NCBI GenBank assembly: GCA_964019335.1 | Contig: OZ025668.1 | Span: 558,001 to 622,000 of the forward strand | Reading direction: 5' to 3' | Length of the DNA stretch: 64,000 nt | DNA from: Diplonema japonicum | Taxonomy: Eukaryota; Euglenozoa; Diplonemea; Diplonemida; Diplonemidae | Part shown: positions 33,086-43,436 of the stretch, piece after piece | Position numbering within the stretch: the stretch's first letter is position 1 | Layout of the letters: every line of letters begins with the position of its first letter | Notes under the pieces: model-generated | The model's input: the letters and a program-made list of their open reading frames with translations, nothing else | Told to the model about the DNA's origin: nothing | Database searches by the model: none | Made by a program: the position numbers and the translations under genes

Positions 33086-34863
33086 CTCACGCAAACTAAG
33101 AGTCAGGATAAAAGAAAAGACACAGCGAATGCATGGTGTAGAGGGTACGGGGGCAATAAAAAGGGAAAAGGGGGTGATGGGAAGGGTATTTATTTCTATC
33201 TTCCCATCTTTTTCTTCTACTTTTTTTTTTTTTTTTTTTTTTCAAAGGTTTCTTCTGAGAACCCCAGAGTAATCGCTTGGAATCCTTCCTCCTGGAAAAT
33301 AAAAATAAAAAGAAGAGAACAAAATAAAATAATAATAATAAAAAAAATATAAAAAAAAAAAAAGAGAAACTCGTTAAGTGCCTGTTCTCCCTTACTTGCG
33401 TCAACCTGAAATACACTACAATTACCTCCATTATCTTTTGAGTATTTATGACCGTCCTGGCACTTCATGTACCAGAAGAGTAGAAAGTTTTTTTTTTACT
33501 CCTTATTTGTTTTGTGGTTCCGTGCCTTACTTTGAAATGCATGGTACGAAAATTATTAATTATAGTTGTATATATTACCCCCCCCCCTCTTTTTTTAGTT
33601 GGTTGACGGTTTCTGTTGCCTTTACTTGGCGCAGAATATAGGTAAGAGAGGAATATAAGGGATTTTTTTTTAAAAAAAAAAAAGAAGAAGGCCCATAACG
33701 AGAAGTAACAATAACGAAAAGAGGGAAATTAAAAAAAAAAAGGGAAAACAAACTATAATTGTTCCACGGGAACGGGATTGTTCTACTGCTTGTTCGTGGG
33801 GGCATCTTATGACCAGATGGGGGGGGGGGGGGTAAATTCATATGGTGGGGGAAAAAAATGTAAAGTTGTTCTTTCTCTCTCCTCTCCCCCCTCCCTTTTT
33901 TATTTTTAATTCAGGAGCAAAAAGAAAAAAAAAAGATCAAAAACCTGACGCGCTGGTGCGATCAACAAAAGACATCAAAGTCAAGAGATTTTTTTTGAGG
34001 AACCTCACCTCCCCCCATCCCCTTTTCTTTCTTTTTACCCCAGTGAGTGTGTGGGTAAGGACTAAGAAAATAGAAGAGAAAAAAAAAAAGGGGAGGGGGG
34101 AGAGTGTCTCCTGAGGTCTTATTTATTTCGAAATAAGGTAAATTTATTTTCGCATGCTGGCTAGCACACCTGGGGGGGGGGGGGGGGGGGGAAGAAGGGG
34201 GGATCATTTTAGCCTTAGGATTGTTGACAGCTTATTTTGTTGACCCCTCCCCTTCCCTCACGGTTCGCTTCTCTTCTCCTTTGATAGTGTTGCGCCCATG
34301 CAAAAAAATGGACATAAGAAGCACGTTCTTAGTCCTTCATTTCCCCCTTTTCTTTTTGATTTGATATATAGCAAATTGTAGTATTAAAGCAAGAAACGAG
34401 AATGGGAACAAAGCCTCACGCGAGCAGGGGGGGGGGGGGGGATTTTATACGTAATTTTCTTTTTTTTTATAAAAAAAAAAAAAAACTCGATAAAATTTCA
34501 GTGCGCAGGGGGTGCTCACTGTTCATAAAGAAATTCACACTCACCGTTCTGGGTGGCCGTCGGCCGTAATGAGGTGGATGGCATCTGGGCGAAACACATC
34601 ACAGGAGCCGGCCATGGCGGTTGGCTTGCTAGTCATATGATGCTTGCAAAAAATATTTAGTAGCTACAACGGGGAAGGGGGGGAAGTAGGGAACACCCAT
34701 CGGTCTCCCCCCCTGTCCACGCCCAGTGTCTAGCACCTACACATATTTCCTTGGTTATAAAAGAAAGAAAGAAAGAAAAATACCACTTCCGGACCTCTAA
34801 CCTGACCTAGTATTTTCTTCAAAGGGAAGCAAAAAGAAAAAGAAAATTGTATTTTGTGTGTGT

Positions 34864-34903
<40 letters not shown>

Positions 34904-36598
34904 AATTTAACCCCAAAAACATGCTGTATGCAAATCATGTCTTCGGTGAGGAGGGGGCTGTGCAAGCTGATGAGGGCTCAGGTTTCACTGATTCCCCCTC
35001 CCCGTCTTTTTTTTTTTTTTTTTTTTTGAAATCCAGGGGGATGGGTGGGTAACGAGACGCGGTTGAGTAGTACAATCAGGCAAAGCCATTTTTTATTTTT
35101 TTATTTTTATTTTTTTAAGCTGAGGGTATGGAGCTGAGCTGGCTAGAGGAAAGTTATGTCTTCTTTTCTTTGCGGGTGAAACAGTGAACAAAGACCAGCA
35201 AGGAAGAGGAAAAAGGAGGGGGGGGGGGGGGGGAAGGCAAGGGGAGCAGTACCTCTCAGATGTGGGAACTTCGAAAGAAGAATCAATCTCCCTTTGGAAA
35301 AAAAAAGAAGAAAAAAAAAAGCCAATAGGAATTTTTCGCAGGGGGTCCTCCAAAAAAAAAAAGAAAATTCCCAAAGGTTAGGTTAGAAGTCCAAAAAGCG
35401 GGGGGAAGAGGAGCCTTCTGAAGACCACCTGCTCATCTCTCATTTTGTTCCCTCTTCTCTAGCATGCAGTTTACGTTCGGTTTTCGTTAAGCCCCAAGAA
35501 AGAAAGAGGAAGAGACAAAAGAGTTCGCGGTGCATAGTTTGGTGCTTGTAGCTGCCTAGACCCTTTTTTGCAAAAAAAAAGGAAAAAGTTATTTTGGCAT
35601 ATTGGTGGTGTGCTTAAGTTAAGAAAAAAAGGGGGGCAGGGGGTATCTACAAATTGCCCATCGGACTGTAAAAAGGCAGGGACAAAAAGGTTCATTTTCC
35701 CCCGTCTCAACACACAAAAAGATAGGAAAGGCGCAGAAACCCCCGTTGGTTTTCTTCTCGCTTTTCTTTTTATTCCTCTCTTTTTTTTCTCTTTTTTTTT
35801 TCATGGCTCACAGCAGTAATCAAGAGTAGGACAAACAGTTCAAGGTATGATACGTAACGGCCGTCGAGGTTGTGTGGCCTGACTTGTCGACTTGTTGAGG
35901 GGGAAGAAAAATAGAAAAAGAAAAAAGAGAGATAAAAAAAAAAGAAAGGAGAAAAACAAAAAAATAGACCCGTTCCCTTCCCGGTGTACTTCCGTGTGGT
36001 ATCCGGGAATTTTGAAGAGAAAAAAAAAGGGGGGGAGAAAAAAAAGTCGGTTTATTGTTGTTTGTGCACAACCGGGGGTTAACCTGTAGAAGGATAAACC
36101 CAACAATGCTACCACAACTCTTTTTTTCCTTTTTTTTTTCTTAGCAATAACCAATTCATTATCAATATTGTTTTTTTTTTCTTTTTCTTTTTCTTGTTCA
36201 AGCAAAAAAAAAAAAAAAAATCTCTTCACTCTTTTTTTTTTTTTTTTTTATTTCCCCTCTCTTCTTTTTAGTGCGCACTAGTAGCGATTTTATAGAGGCA
36301 CGCCCCGTTGCATTCTGGTTCCGGTCGAGGGTTTGCCTGTCAGACACAAGAGACATCGGCCACAGTCTCTCCAAAAAAGGAGCTGTGAAGATAGACGAGA
36401 ACAAATGGTCTCTTGTCGTAGCCATAAAAAAGTGCTTTACAAACATTCCAGAGCAAAGGAGAAAGGTGGGAGGGGGGGGGGGGGGGGGGGGGGTGTTGTA
36501 GCTTGCCGAGAAGAATTTGGTTCCTTCTCCTTTTTTTTTTTTTTTTTTTTTTTTCTTTCTTTTAAATTATGTTTTGTTGTGATTCCTTTTTTTTTTTT
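32737..36598. other. 3.9-kb spacer: homopolymers, repeat R2, no clear gene
   Basis: It is packed with A, T, G and C runs. A 200-bp patch of normal complexity at 36270-36470 has an open plus-strand frame of about 65 residues (ending near EQRRKV), but it has no partner exon. One repeat (R2) lies at 34484-34617. No gene is supported. Confidence 0.5.
34484..34617 (+). repeat. dispersed repeat R2, copy 1
   Basis: CTCGATAAAATTTCAGTG, then GGGGTGCTCACTGTTCA, AGAAATTCACACT, CACCGTTCTG and GCATCTGGGCGA match, with small indels, the copy at 63394-63545. About 134 bp. There is no coding potential. A SINE-like or MITE origin is possible. Confidence 0.75.
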
Positions 36599-38450
36599 TC
36601 ATGGCTCACCGCTTCTCGGTGACGGCGGGTCTGATATGGACTCTTGCGTCCGAAGGAGATTTTCATCAGTTTGGTTTGTAGGAGTGGGAACACGGGGGGA
36701 CGGGAAGAGTAGCGGGGAAGGCGGCGGCCGTAAGGACTGTTTCACATGAGAGTTGTTAACAGGCAAGCGTGCAAACCGCCGAATGGACTGCGGCACCATC
36801 CAGGGACCGGGCGACTCGGTAACAGCTTCTCTGAAGTGAGCACAGCCAACCAACGGGACGCTGTTCTCGATTGCAGAACAGCACCCTTGCCGCGATTTGC
36901 TTATCACCTCTCCCGTCACAGCAAAACACAGCCTCCCTCCAGCCCCAAGATTCCCTATCACAGCAGGCCCTGCACTGATTCCAACATGCACTGCTTCATG
37001 CTTCAACCTGTTCAGCACAGACCCTGCACAAGCATAGGCATCGCTAGCAGGGTTCTTTGATGCTTTTGCCGCTCCGAACGTCACGACCACCTCGTAGCCT
37101 GTGTCGAAGGTGTGGATCACACCCCTGTAGCTCTTAGCCTCTATGAACACGGTGGACAGGAAGGCGTTAGTGGTGGATACGATGTCCTGCGCTTCGGAGG
37201 TGACGGGGTCCACTGACGGGTTCAGCTTTATAGTCAAGGCCTGTGGTCATTGTTCAATACAATTCCTGTTCACATACCGCGATGTAACGCTTCATGAGAT
37301 CAAGTGGCAGCAACGGCGGCCCTGTCAGCACGATGGCAGGGGGCTCCAAAGCCAAGCAGTCAGCATCAGCCCCCAGCACGACTATGTCGGACGTGTCGAG
37401 CTCGCGGTCGTTGCTGTGCCCTCTGTCGGGCGAGATGGACGGCGCAGCAAGAGGCTGCGGGTTGTCATCAAACATTGCGTCTGGCAGATACGGGCGGTAC
37501 AGACGCAGGTTCTCCACCAATGTCGAGAAGGCCTGACACAGCTCTGCGTTCTCCGGACAGGGGTCCGCGATCATCTTCGTTGCATCATCCAGGTCGAATT
37601 TTGCCAGGGCCCCTGCCACAGCATTCGCCAGCTGCACACCCTTCTTCATCGCTTCATGTTGCCGTGACACTGTGTGGAACTCGATCGCCGCCTTGAAGCT
37701 CCCCACCAGCTCGAAGAGCGAACTCATAGCACTCACGATGATGACAGCACGCTCCTCAGGCGGCCTATCTTCCGTCACTAGCAGCACGCCATCCAGCACG
37801 AGCATAGGCATGTCCAACGACACTGCTTTCACGACATTCACCACAACTCGCAAGAGTGAATCCTCGCCCAGAACAGTGTACAGGTTCACAATGAACATGA
37901 GGAGGTTCAGCGCAGCTAGCGTGAAGTAGATGGCACCTAGAGTGCTTTCCACACCGATTAGCGCCGACGTTGCGAAGTCAGTGACAATGTCCCAAGTGTG
38001 AAGCATTCGGAACAACATGTTGATAGCGAAGGTGCGTGTTAGCACCGACCACCCTTTCACCATCACTATGATGCCGGGCCCGAGGATGAAACAAGGAAGA
38101 CCAATGATGCCCCACCACACGCCGACGGAGCCCATCGTTATCCCAACGCTCGCGAAGGTCAATGCCGCAGTGATGGGCGCTATGGCGTTCGAGAGCTTCG
38201 ACTGCTGCACTGCACACAGTGCGTTATGAATGGAGCACATCAGCTGCATCATGACCAAGATATCCACGATGCCCAGCCATGTTATTGCAAGTGCTCTGTG
38301 CCTGAAAGTCTCGTGCAACGTACACTTGGCTATAAGCCCCCCCAGTGCCTCGGAGTCGCGGCACACCAGCACAATGTTCGTTAACAGCAACCACGTCACC
38401 GTCCGCAGCACTGCTGTCCACAGATACCCCCCAGTAGAGGCATATCCCAT
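36599..38450 (-). CDS. multi-pass membrane protein with degenerate cyclase-homology domain
   Basis: Two exons, 38450-37278 and 37240-36599, give 604 residues. The 37-nt intron (GTATGTGAAC...ACCACAG) is required by a frame change. The N-terminal half has about seven hydrophobic segments, like a 7-TM sensor. Then come a helical linker, NLRLYRPYLPDAMF (the same YRP-F/Y-L/I-P motif as in the receptor kinase gene at 2859) and a class III cyclase-homology region (FDTGYEVVVTFGAAK...GISAGPAVIGNLG...VTGEVIS). The metal-binding Asp residues are not in place (IKLNPSV, DTGYE), so catalysis is doubtful. The C-terminal tail is Pro/Ser-rich. The two genes are clearly related in this part and may belong to one expanded sensory family. 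Confidence 0.8.
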
Positions 38451-38531
38451 TGTTCACCTGTATGTATATTAAAGTCCTCTCATTACCGATTGAAAAATAA
38501 ATCCCTTCCTTGCAGCAAAGCAGAGGAAGCC

Positions 38532-39092
38532 TCACTCGTATAGAAACACCTGCAACAGCTTCGAGGGTGCGTAGATGCTCAGGACGTACGTAGCTATCAG
38601 AGGGAGCCAAAAGGCTATGAGGGCACCTCTGAACTCATCGTCTGACAAGCTAACACCGCTACTTACAGGTGCCTTTGCCGGAGTCTCTACGGGGCTCCCG
38701 ACAGGTGTGTCGTTTGCGACCGGAGAATAGGACTCGTGGGGTGTCATGTTGGCAGGGGCCTCAGGTGACCACACAGGCGTCTCACTGATGGGGGCTTCCA
38801 CAGGAGCTTCCCGAGGCGTCTGCTCTGGTGCTACAGGGGTCTCTTCTGGAATGTAATGAGGTGTCATATTAGCAGGGGGCCCTGCAGGCGGAAGAATACT
38901 AGGGGGCTCTAGCGGTTCAGCGGGAGGGGACCGAGGTGGTTCAACGGGAGGGGGCGTGAAGCAGATGAAATCATCATCGACCAGTGTGCATGGACACGAC
39001 TTATGACAATCCCTTATTACCTTACAAGGTTCACCACAACGCTGCTCCACACCTACAACAAGAGCCACATGGAGCAAGCTCGCAAACATCAT
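38532..39092 (-). CDS. secreted/anchored protein with knottin-like Cys module and Pro-rich stalk
   Basis: 186 residues from the double ATG at 39092. Residues 1-17 form a signal peptide. Right after it lies a six-cysteine cluster with spacing C-x3-C-x5-C-x3-C-x-C-x8-C, close to the cystine-knot (knottin) framework. A long stalk of PPAEP/EAPVE-type repeats with NMT and NDT glycosylation sites follows. Near the C-terminus FWLPLIATYVLSIYA is a TM segment or GPI-type signal. I infer a small cell-surface protein. The fold is a guess from spacing alone. An ACCACAG acceptor-like site and a two-codon upstream frame (ATGAGTTGA) precede the start. Confidence 0.65.
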   Translation of the reverse strand: MMFASLLHVALVVGVEQRCGEPCKVIRDCHKSCPCTLVDDDFICFTPPPVEPPRSPPAEPLEPPSILPPAGPPANMTPHYIPEETPVAPEQTPREAPVEAPISETPVWSPEAPANMTPHESYSPVANDTPVGSPVETPAKAPVSSGVSLSDDEFRGALIAFWLPLIATYVLSIYAPSKLLQVFLYE

Positions 39093-39114
39093 TTTGTGTA
39101 AACAGCCCAACCCA

Positions 39115-41290
39115 TCAACTCATGCCTGTGGTGGTGCTGTTTGCTTTAGATGTAAGTTGCCTTCCCACCCACCCCTTTCTCGTGCTGACCGTTAGTTGCC
39201 GTTCTCATCAGTGGGAAGTCAGATGTAGTTCTCACTCATCCCCAAAAGGGTATGAAAAAAATGAACAATTGTAGGTTATCGTTGTCATCATAAAAATAAG
39301 AGTGGCCTACCCCAGTCTCGGTGTCTGTGATGCACCCTCATGTGGCATTTCAGGCCGAAAGAAGGCCTAATTTCCACCTGATGTCTCTTGCACCGCTTGT
39401 GCCTGCCCTCTCAGCTCCCACCCTTTGAACAATCCCAGCCATGTTCTTTCTCCCAACCGTTTAGGGGTTGTCAGGTGCACTGGGAGCACCGCAACCAGGA
39501 CACAGTTGGTGACAATTCAACACCTTCCCACATCTCGGGTTGTGTCGCTTCTCCTGCTCGCTCATCTTGTCAGGTGAATTTGCCTTTCTCAGCACTGAAG
39601 CCTTTCGAGGAAGGTCTAGGTCCGGACTCTGATCCAGGTGGCTGTCACAGGGGATTCGATGTGTCTAATTTCCACCTGATCCAAATTCTCGACTCTCCAA
39701 ACATCTCCCAGTTGCGTAGGGGTGCTCCTTTTGATGTGTTCAAAATAACGGGCGCCAGGGAAGCTCTTGGTGAAGGTACTCTTCACTCGAATCTTGAATG
39801 TGTTGCTTCCAGTGTGCAGGTAAGGATTAACCGCACTTGGTGATCAACATCCTTGTCTCTTTTCTCTTTTTTTTTTTCGTGTCTGGGCCCCACCTTAACA
39901 CTTGCCGCCTACAAGTGGTGGCCAGGCAAGCTGACTCGGGTGCCGTGCTGTCTAATTACAAGCCTGCACAGTCTCGGTGTCTGTGATGCACCCTCATGTG
40001 GCATTTCAAGCCGAAAGAAGGCCTAATTTCCACCTGATGCCCTCTTAGCTCTTGATTGTCACCCTTTCCGCCACCAGCCGTTCTAGTTCGGTCACCCTAC
40101 AGTGCCACCATTGCTGCACCGGGGCCAGTACCACCAAGCACCTTTTAAAACAAACCCCAGCCATGTTCTTTCTCCCAACCGTTTAGGGGTTGTCAGGTGC
40201 ACTGGGAGCACCGCAACCAGGACACAGTTGGTGACAATTAACGAGGAAGGCCGGTAGCTCTCTCACGGTTGTCTGGACCCATGACTTGATCCAGGTGGCT
40301 GTCACAGGGGATTCGATGTGATGTCTAATACAACTAAGCCTGCACTGTCTCGGTGTCTGTGATGCACCCTCATGTGGCATTTCAGGCCGAAAGAGGGCCT
40401 AATTTCCACCTGATCCATATTCTTGACTCTCCAAACATCTCCCAGTTGCGTAGGGGTGCTCCTTTTGATTTGTTCAAAGTAACGGGCGCCAGGGAAGCTC
40501 TTGGTGAGGTACTTTTTGTCGTTCATCACATTCTACTCTCGAATCTTGAATGTGTTGCTTCCAGTGTGCAGGTAACGATTAACCGCACTTGGTGATCAAC
40601 ATCCTTGTTTCTTTTCTTCTTCTTTTTTTTTTTTCAGTGGGTGTCTGGGCCCCACCTTAACACTTGCCGCCTACAAGTGGTGGCCAGGCAAGCTGACTCG
40701 GGTGCCGTGCTCAGGAACCAAGGACACAGTTGACACATCCACATCTCGGGGAAAAGATCTCCTGCGAAGGAAGATGTGAAGCTCCCTTCCAGGGTTGTAA
40801 TGCCCCTCCAGTCATGTCGCTTCTCCTGCTCGCTCATCTTGTCAGGTGAATTTGCCTTTCTCAGCACTGAAGCCTTTCGAGGAAGGTCTAGGTCCGGACT
40901 CGGAGGGCTTTTGCCTTCCCCCCACCCACCCCCTTTCTCGTGCTGACCATTAGTTGCCGTTCTCATCAGTGGGAAGTCAGATGTAATTCTCACTCATCCC
41001 CAAAAGGGTATGAAAAAATGAACAATTGTAGGTTATCGTTGTCATCATTAAGAGTGGCTGATCTCGCAGGTTGCAGACCTCCATTTTGATTTGTTCAAAA
41101 GGATGAAATGTTTAATTCTAGTTCGGTGTTAATCACCCTACGGTGCCACCATTGCTGCACCGGGGCCAGTACCACCAAGCATGCCATTTATAACAAACCG
41201 GTTCTGGGGGAAAGATCTTTCTGGTTTTTGGGAAGACGAAGACTTGCCACCAGGGGTTGCGATACCCTGTTCTCGTTGCGATAAATTGGT
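39115..41290. repeat. extragenic block of cyclin-intron repeat modules
   Basis: This intergenic 2.2 kb is built of the same modules that fill the long cyclin introns 9-22 kb away. Examples: the GTGGGAAGTCAGATGTAG module at 39208 and 40968; the TCGGTGTCTGTGATGCACCC module at 39318, 39972 and 40350; the CAGTTGCGTAGGGGTGCTCC module at 39709 and 40442; the GTCTGGGCCCCACCTTAACA module at 39880 and 40643. No cyclin exon is present. The plus-strand GT...AG signature is kept at 40572-40637 but the AG is lost in the copy near 39880. Confidence 0.9.
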
Positions 41291-41392
41291 ACACACAAAA
41301 TAAAAAAATAAGAAAAAAAAGGGGGGGGACTATTTTTTTCTTTTTTTTCTTTTAAAAAGGTGCTCCTTCGGTTCCACTCGCGTCCCCTGTGC

Positions 41393-42313
41393 TTACTTCT
41401 GATCTGACGGGCGGTACAACGTGTAAGGATACCGGAGGGGTGGGGGTGGTTTCAAGCCGCCGCATTCGCAGAGGCGGAGTTCTTCTTCCTCTTCTTCTTC
41501 CTCCTCCTCTTCTTCATCTGATTCTTCCTGTTCCTCTTTTTTAACTATTGCAGAAGCAGCTGCAGGGGGTCCTTGCCACGAAGCGAGTTTATGCAAATTG
41601 TACTCACGATGCTCTTGGTACTGGTCTATGATGCCAAGACACGCTGTGGTCTTGATAATGGTGATGATGATGGCAAGGGATGGTTTTTTAAGGTCGACGA
41701 TGGTCCTGTCAGCTCGCATGTGTTTGGCAATTGAGTCGTAGATAATGTTGCGGTCTAGGATAGGGTTAGAACAGATCTTCTTGGCCCAGATAATGGAGTA
41801 GGAGAGGAGCCCGATGGGGCCTTGGGCGTCCGACGCCTCTGTGACGTAAGGTTTCAGTTCTCGCTCGATGGCTTCGGGGTGTGCGTTGATGGTGGTGATG
41901 ATGGGTTGCATCTTGTAGACGAACCGTGTCTCTTGCTTCCCTGTTTTGAGGATGCCCCCCGCGATTTGTTTCACAGCCTCACGTGGGTCGATATCGACGC
42001 CGTCCTTGAACTTGTACATTATCCATCCCTTGCAAGGTGTGTCAATGGCAACCCCAATATCGTCAGTCGGGCTTTTCTGTTGCAAGCCCTGTTCCAGCAT
42101 CTTGGATATGCTTAGGTTAGCATCCATGCCTGTTTCGGCATCTTTCTTAACGTGTCGTGCTACTAGTGATTTGATCTCCTTGACGGCCTGCCCTGCTTTG
42201 AAGGGATCGCTTGTGAACAGAATCCCGCGGAGCCCCGGACCGAAGCTGCTTCCTCCTCCATAGTTCCCACGCTTGCCCCCGTTGGCACCCCCTTCCCACG
42301 GTCGCTTCCCCAT
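41393..42313 (-). CDS. THUMPD1: THUMP-domain protein, THUMPD1/Tan1-like tRNA acetylation adaptor
   Basis: 306 residues, no intron. FVYKMQPIITTINAHPEAIE, then YSIIWAKKICSNPILDRNII and RTIVDLKKPSLAIIITIIKT, are the core of the THUMP domain (about residues 130-245) in the form typical of Tan1/THUMPD1. The family binds tRNA and helps the Kre33/NAT10 acetyltransferase make N4-acetylcytidine at position 12 of tRNA-Leu and tRNA-Ser. The N-terminus is Gly-rich and the C-terminus has a run of about 14 acidic residues encoded by GAA/GAG repeats. A pyrimidine tract and TTGCAG lie about 140 nt upstream, implying a longer 5' UTR. Confidence 0.9.
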   Translation of the reverse strand: MGKRPWEGGANGGKRGNYGGGSSFGPGLRGILFTSDPFKAGQAVKEIKSLVARHVKKDAETGMDANLSISKMLEQGLQQKSPTDDIGVAIDTPCKGWIMYKFKDGVDIDPREAVKQIAGGILKTGKQETRFVYKMQPIITTINAHPEAIERELKPYVTEASDAQGPIGLLSYSIIWAKKICSNPILDRNIIYDSIAKHMRADRTIVDLKKPSLAIIITIIKTTACLGIIDQYQEHREYNLHKLASWQGPPAAASAIVKKEEQEESDEEEEEEEEEEEELRLCECGGLKPPPPLRYPYTLYRPSDQK

Positions 42314-43436
42314 TGTTGGTATTTTTTTCTTCTCTTCTCCCCCCCCTTTTTTTTCGAGCCCGGTTCGCTAGGTTTTTGCGTTTCAATTAAGTCTACCGCA
42401 AAGTTCTGCCTTGGACACTTGCCCTCCTTTACTTCAGGACTTTCAGCTGCAAGGGAGGGGACAAACAAGAGGTTCCCTTAGTTGGAACGGCGTGAACTTG
42501 CAGAGGCAAGAGAAAAAAAAGAGAAAAAAAGTGGGGGGGGGAGGGGGGGGAACCATAGCACCATAACAAAACGGGGGGGAGGGGAACGTGACGTTGAAAA
42601 CTTTCTTAATTTTTTAAAACAACGAAGGAAAAAAAAAAAAAAACCATTCAAAGGGGTAGGGGAGGGGAAGAGAAAAAAAAAGAAGAAAGAAACACACACA
42701 TTGTAAGTTATCACTTCCCCCCCCCCCCCCCCCCTCCCTCTTTATACTCTGCCTCTCCTTAGCACTCCCGTGAACTTAAAAACGGGGAAAGGGCGGCTTG
42801 TTTTTATTTTTTTATTCACCCCCCCCCCCCCTCACTCTTCTGAAACACTTCATGCACTCGGGGGGGTTCACTTTCACGGTGAAGACAATCGTCAAAGTGA
42901 TACAGGGATACATAAAGTGCAATAGCTGAGAGGAAGTCAGTTCTTCTCTAAAAAACTGCCCACATTTCAAAGTACAAGGTTAGGACTTTGTGTCCCTCGT
43001 GATGAAGTGATTTCAGAGTGTCGCGAAAAAAACCACTTACCTACCGCCAAGTAACGGCTATGCCGTGGGGGTAATGGTAAATAGTTGTATTCCCCTTCTT
43101 TTTCTTCTTCTTCTTCTTTTTTTTTTTTTTTTTCGTTCAATTTATTTTTTATTGTTACTTCTACAACGAGAGACAAAAAAAAAAAAAAAAAAAAAAAGGA
43201 ATCACCGCGACGAGAAGACGCCCCACAGGACCGCCTGCACATTACAGATCTTTTCATGTTCTCTCTCTACTGCTCTAAAAAAAAAGGTGGGTGGGGGAAG
43301 GGAGTTGTGTAAATAACAAGTTTTTTTTTTTTTTTCCTTTTTTTTTTTTGGAGGGTTCAACTTCCCCGTTTCAAGAAGGCATCTTTTTCAATTATCTCCA
43401 CTGGTTAGCCCCCCAAAAAAAAAGAGAATCGTTCGC
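42314..43436. other. intergenic, homopolymer-rich
   Basis: It contains the likely 5' UTR of the THUMP gene to about 42455 and then A, T, C and G runs. No further gene is seen. Confidence 0.5.
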
